A DNA stretch of 22,658 bases, taken from the NCBI GenBank assembly GCA_002440065.1, contig DJRK01000006.1:546-23203 (forward strand), given 5' to 3'. The position numbers and the translations under genes were made by a program. The stretch is from Atopobium sp. UBA6362. Lineage in GTDB: Bacteria > Actinomycetota > Coriobacteriia > Coriobacteriales > Atopobiaceae. The notes below the pieces were generated by a model. The model did not search any database. It was not told the DNA's origin and saw only the letters and a program-made list of their open reading frames with translations. How positions within the stretch are numbered: the first letter of the stretch is position 1; the number at the start of each line of letters is the position of its first letter. Positions 22,280 through 22,658 of the stretch are shown piece by piece.

Positions 22280-22645
22280 GGGGGTGACTGGTTTCGACAG
22301 GGTGGGCCTGAGATGGGCAGCAGGCCGTGGTCTCCTCGCCACGTAAAACAGGGGAACCGTCAAATTGAATTGACGACACTTATTCTTATGAGCCTCTGGC
22401 TCTCGCTGCTTAATTAAATAGCGGCGCGTCAATGCGGGGATCGCTCCCGTTCCCGCGGCGACGTCATTTGAGGGAGATGCACGCTTGGACGTAGCCGGTA
22501 TGCCAAGCGCCAAGACCGAACCGGCTGGGTCGCCAAGCGCGGGTTACCGGGTGCGCGGCGGCCGAGACCTAACCGGCGACTGAGCCTGGAGACACCTGTC
22601 AGGGGCTTGCTTTGGACCGGAGTTCGATTCTCCGCACCTCCACCA
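22280..22645 (+). ncRNA. ssrA: Transfer-messenger RNA
   Basis: tmRNA rescues stalled ribosomes by adding a degradation tag. The 5' end GGGGGTGACTGGTTTCGAC pairs through GGGGGTG with CACCTCC before the encoded terminal ACCA (22642-22645), forming the alanine-tRNA-like acceptor. The T arm CGGAG-TTCGATT-CTCCG (22617-22634) is clear. The tag frame includes GAC at 22372 and reads DDTYSYEPLALAA before TAA at 22411-22413. The resume codon just upstream is uncertain, since the preceding bases do not give the usual GCA. GC-rich pseudoknot segments follow. Length (366 nt) is normal. SmpB is not in the window. Confidence 0.96.
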
Positions 22646-22658
22646 GAAGAGGAAGCGT

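Noticed and set aside
22280..22658. Integration site (att) at the 3' end of ssrA
   Set aside because: tmRNA genes are common integration targets, but only 13 bp follow the gene here and no direct repeat of its 3' end is visible in the window.
1..22658. tRNA or rRNA genes
   Set aside because: Apart from the tRNA-like part of ssrA, I saw no cloverleaf with a T-arm GTTCRA motif or rRNA signature on either strand.

Overview
The window is a piece of a GC-rich bacterial chromosome with strong Shine-Dalgarno sites, tightly packed genes and a tmRNA. Cell-wall sorting signals of the IPxTG type, a ribosomal protein L31 with a long Ala/Lys/Glu tail behind a structured leader, a FolP-FolK fusion and a type III pantothenate kinase together suggest an actinobacterium of the class Coriobacteriia (Collinsella/Olsenella-like). 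That placement is inference from gene character, not from a search.

Layout. Positions 1-571 hold the 5' end of a minus-strand gene, short direct repeats that look like the terminus of a mobile element, and an AT-rich leader. Two large cell-surface proteins follow (572-2647, beta-helix type; 2800-4545, von Willebrand A type), each with a Sec signal peptide and a C-terminal sorting signal. A minus-strand operon at 4649-6799 encodes a polar amino acid ABC transporter (two permeases and an ATPase). Its likely solute-binding lipoprotein is divergent at 7095-8024, across a region with two opposed promoter candidates and two palindromes. A PHP-family phosphoesterase (8153-8962) comes next, then a 221-bp non-coding element made of two inverted pairs of a 26-bp repeat.

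The centre is housekeeping: exonuclease III and a patatin-like lipase on the minus strand; a Sir2 deacylase, a FolP-FolK fusion and a degenerate biotin-ligase-like protein on the plus strand; then CoaX (minus) and rpmE (plus) with a two-hairpin leader. A type II membrane protein of unknown function (15839-17422, minus) is divergent from an AAA/DUF4143-type ATPase. That ATPase is preceded by a 34-codon basic ORF built on 33-bp tandem repeats and joined to it by an ATGA overlap. The window closes with prfA, an unrecognised 226-residue protein, a membrane-anchored C39-like peptidase (minus) and ssrA (tmRNA).

The most unusual material is non-coding: a dispersed palindromic family with the core TTTGGGG(A/T)C that abuts stop codons and the ssrA promoter, the 9018-9238 element, and the repeat-built ORF before the ATPase. 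I did not find a clear multi-gene defence, toxin or biosynthetic system.
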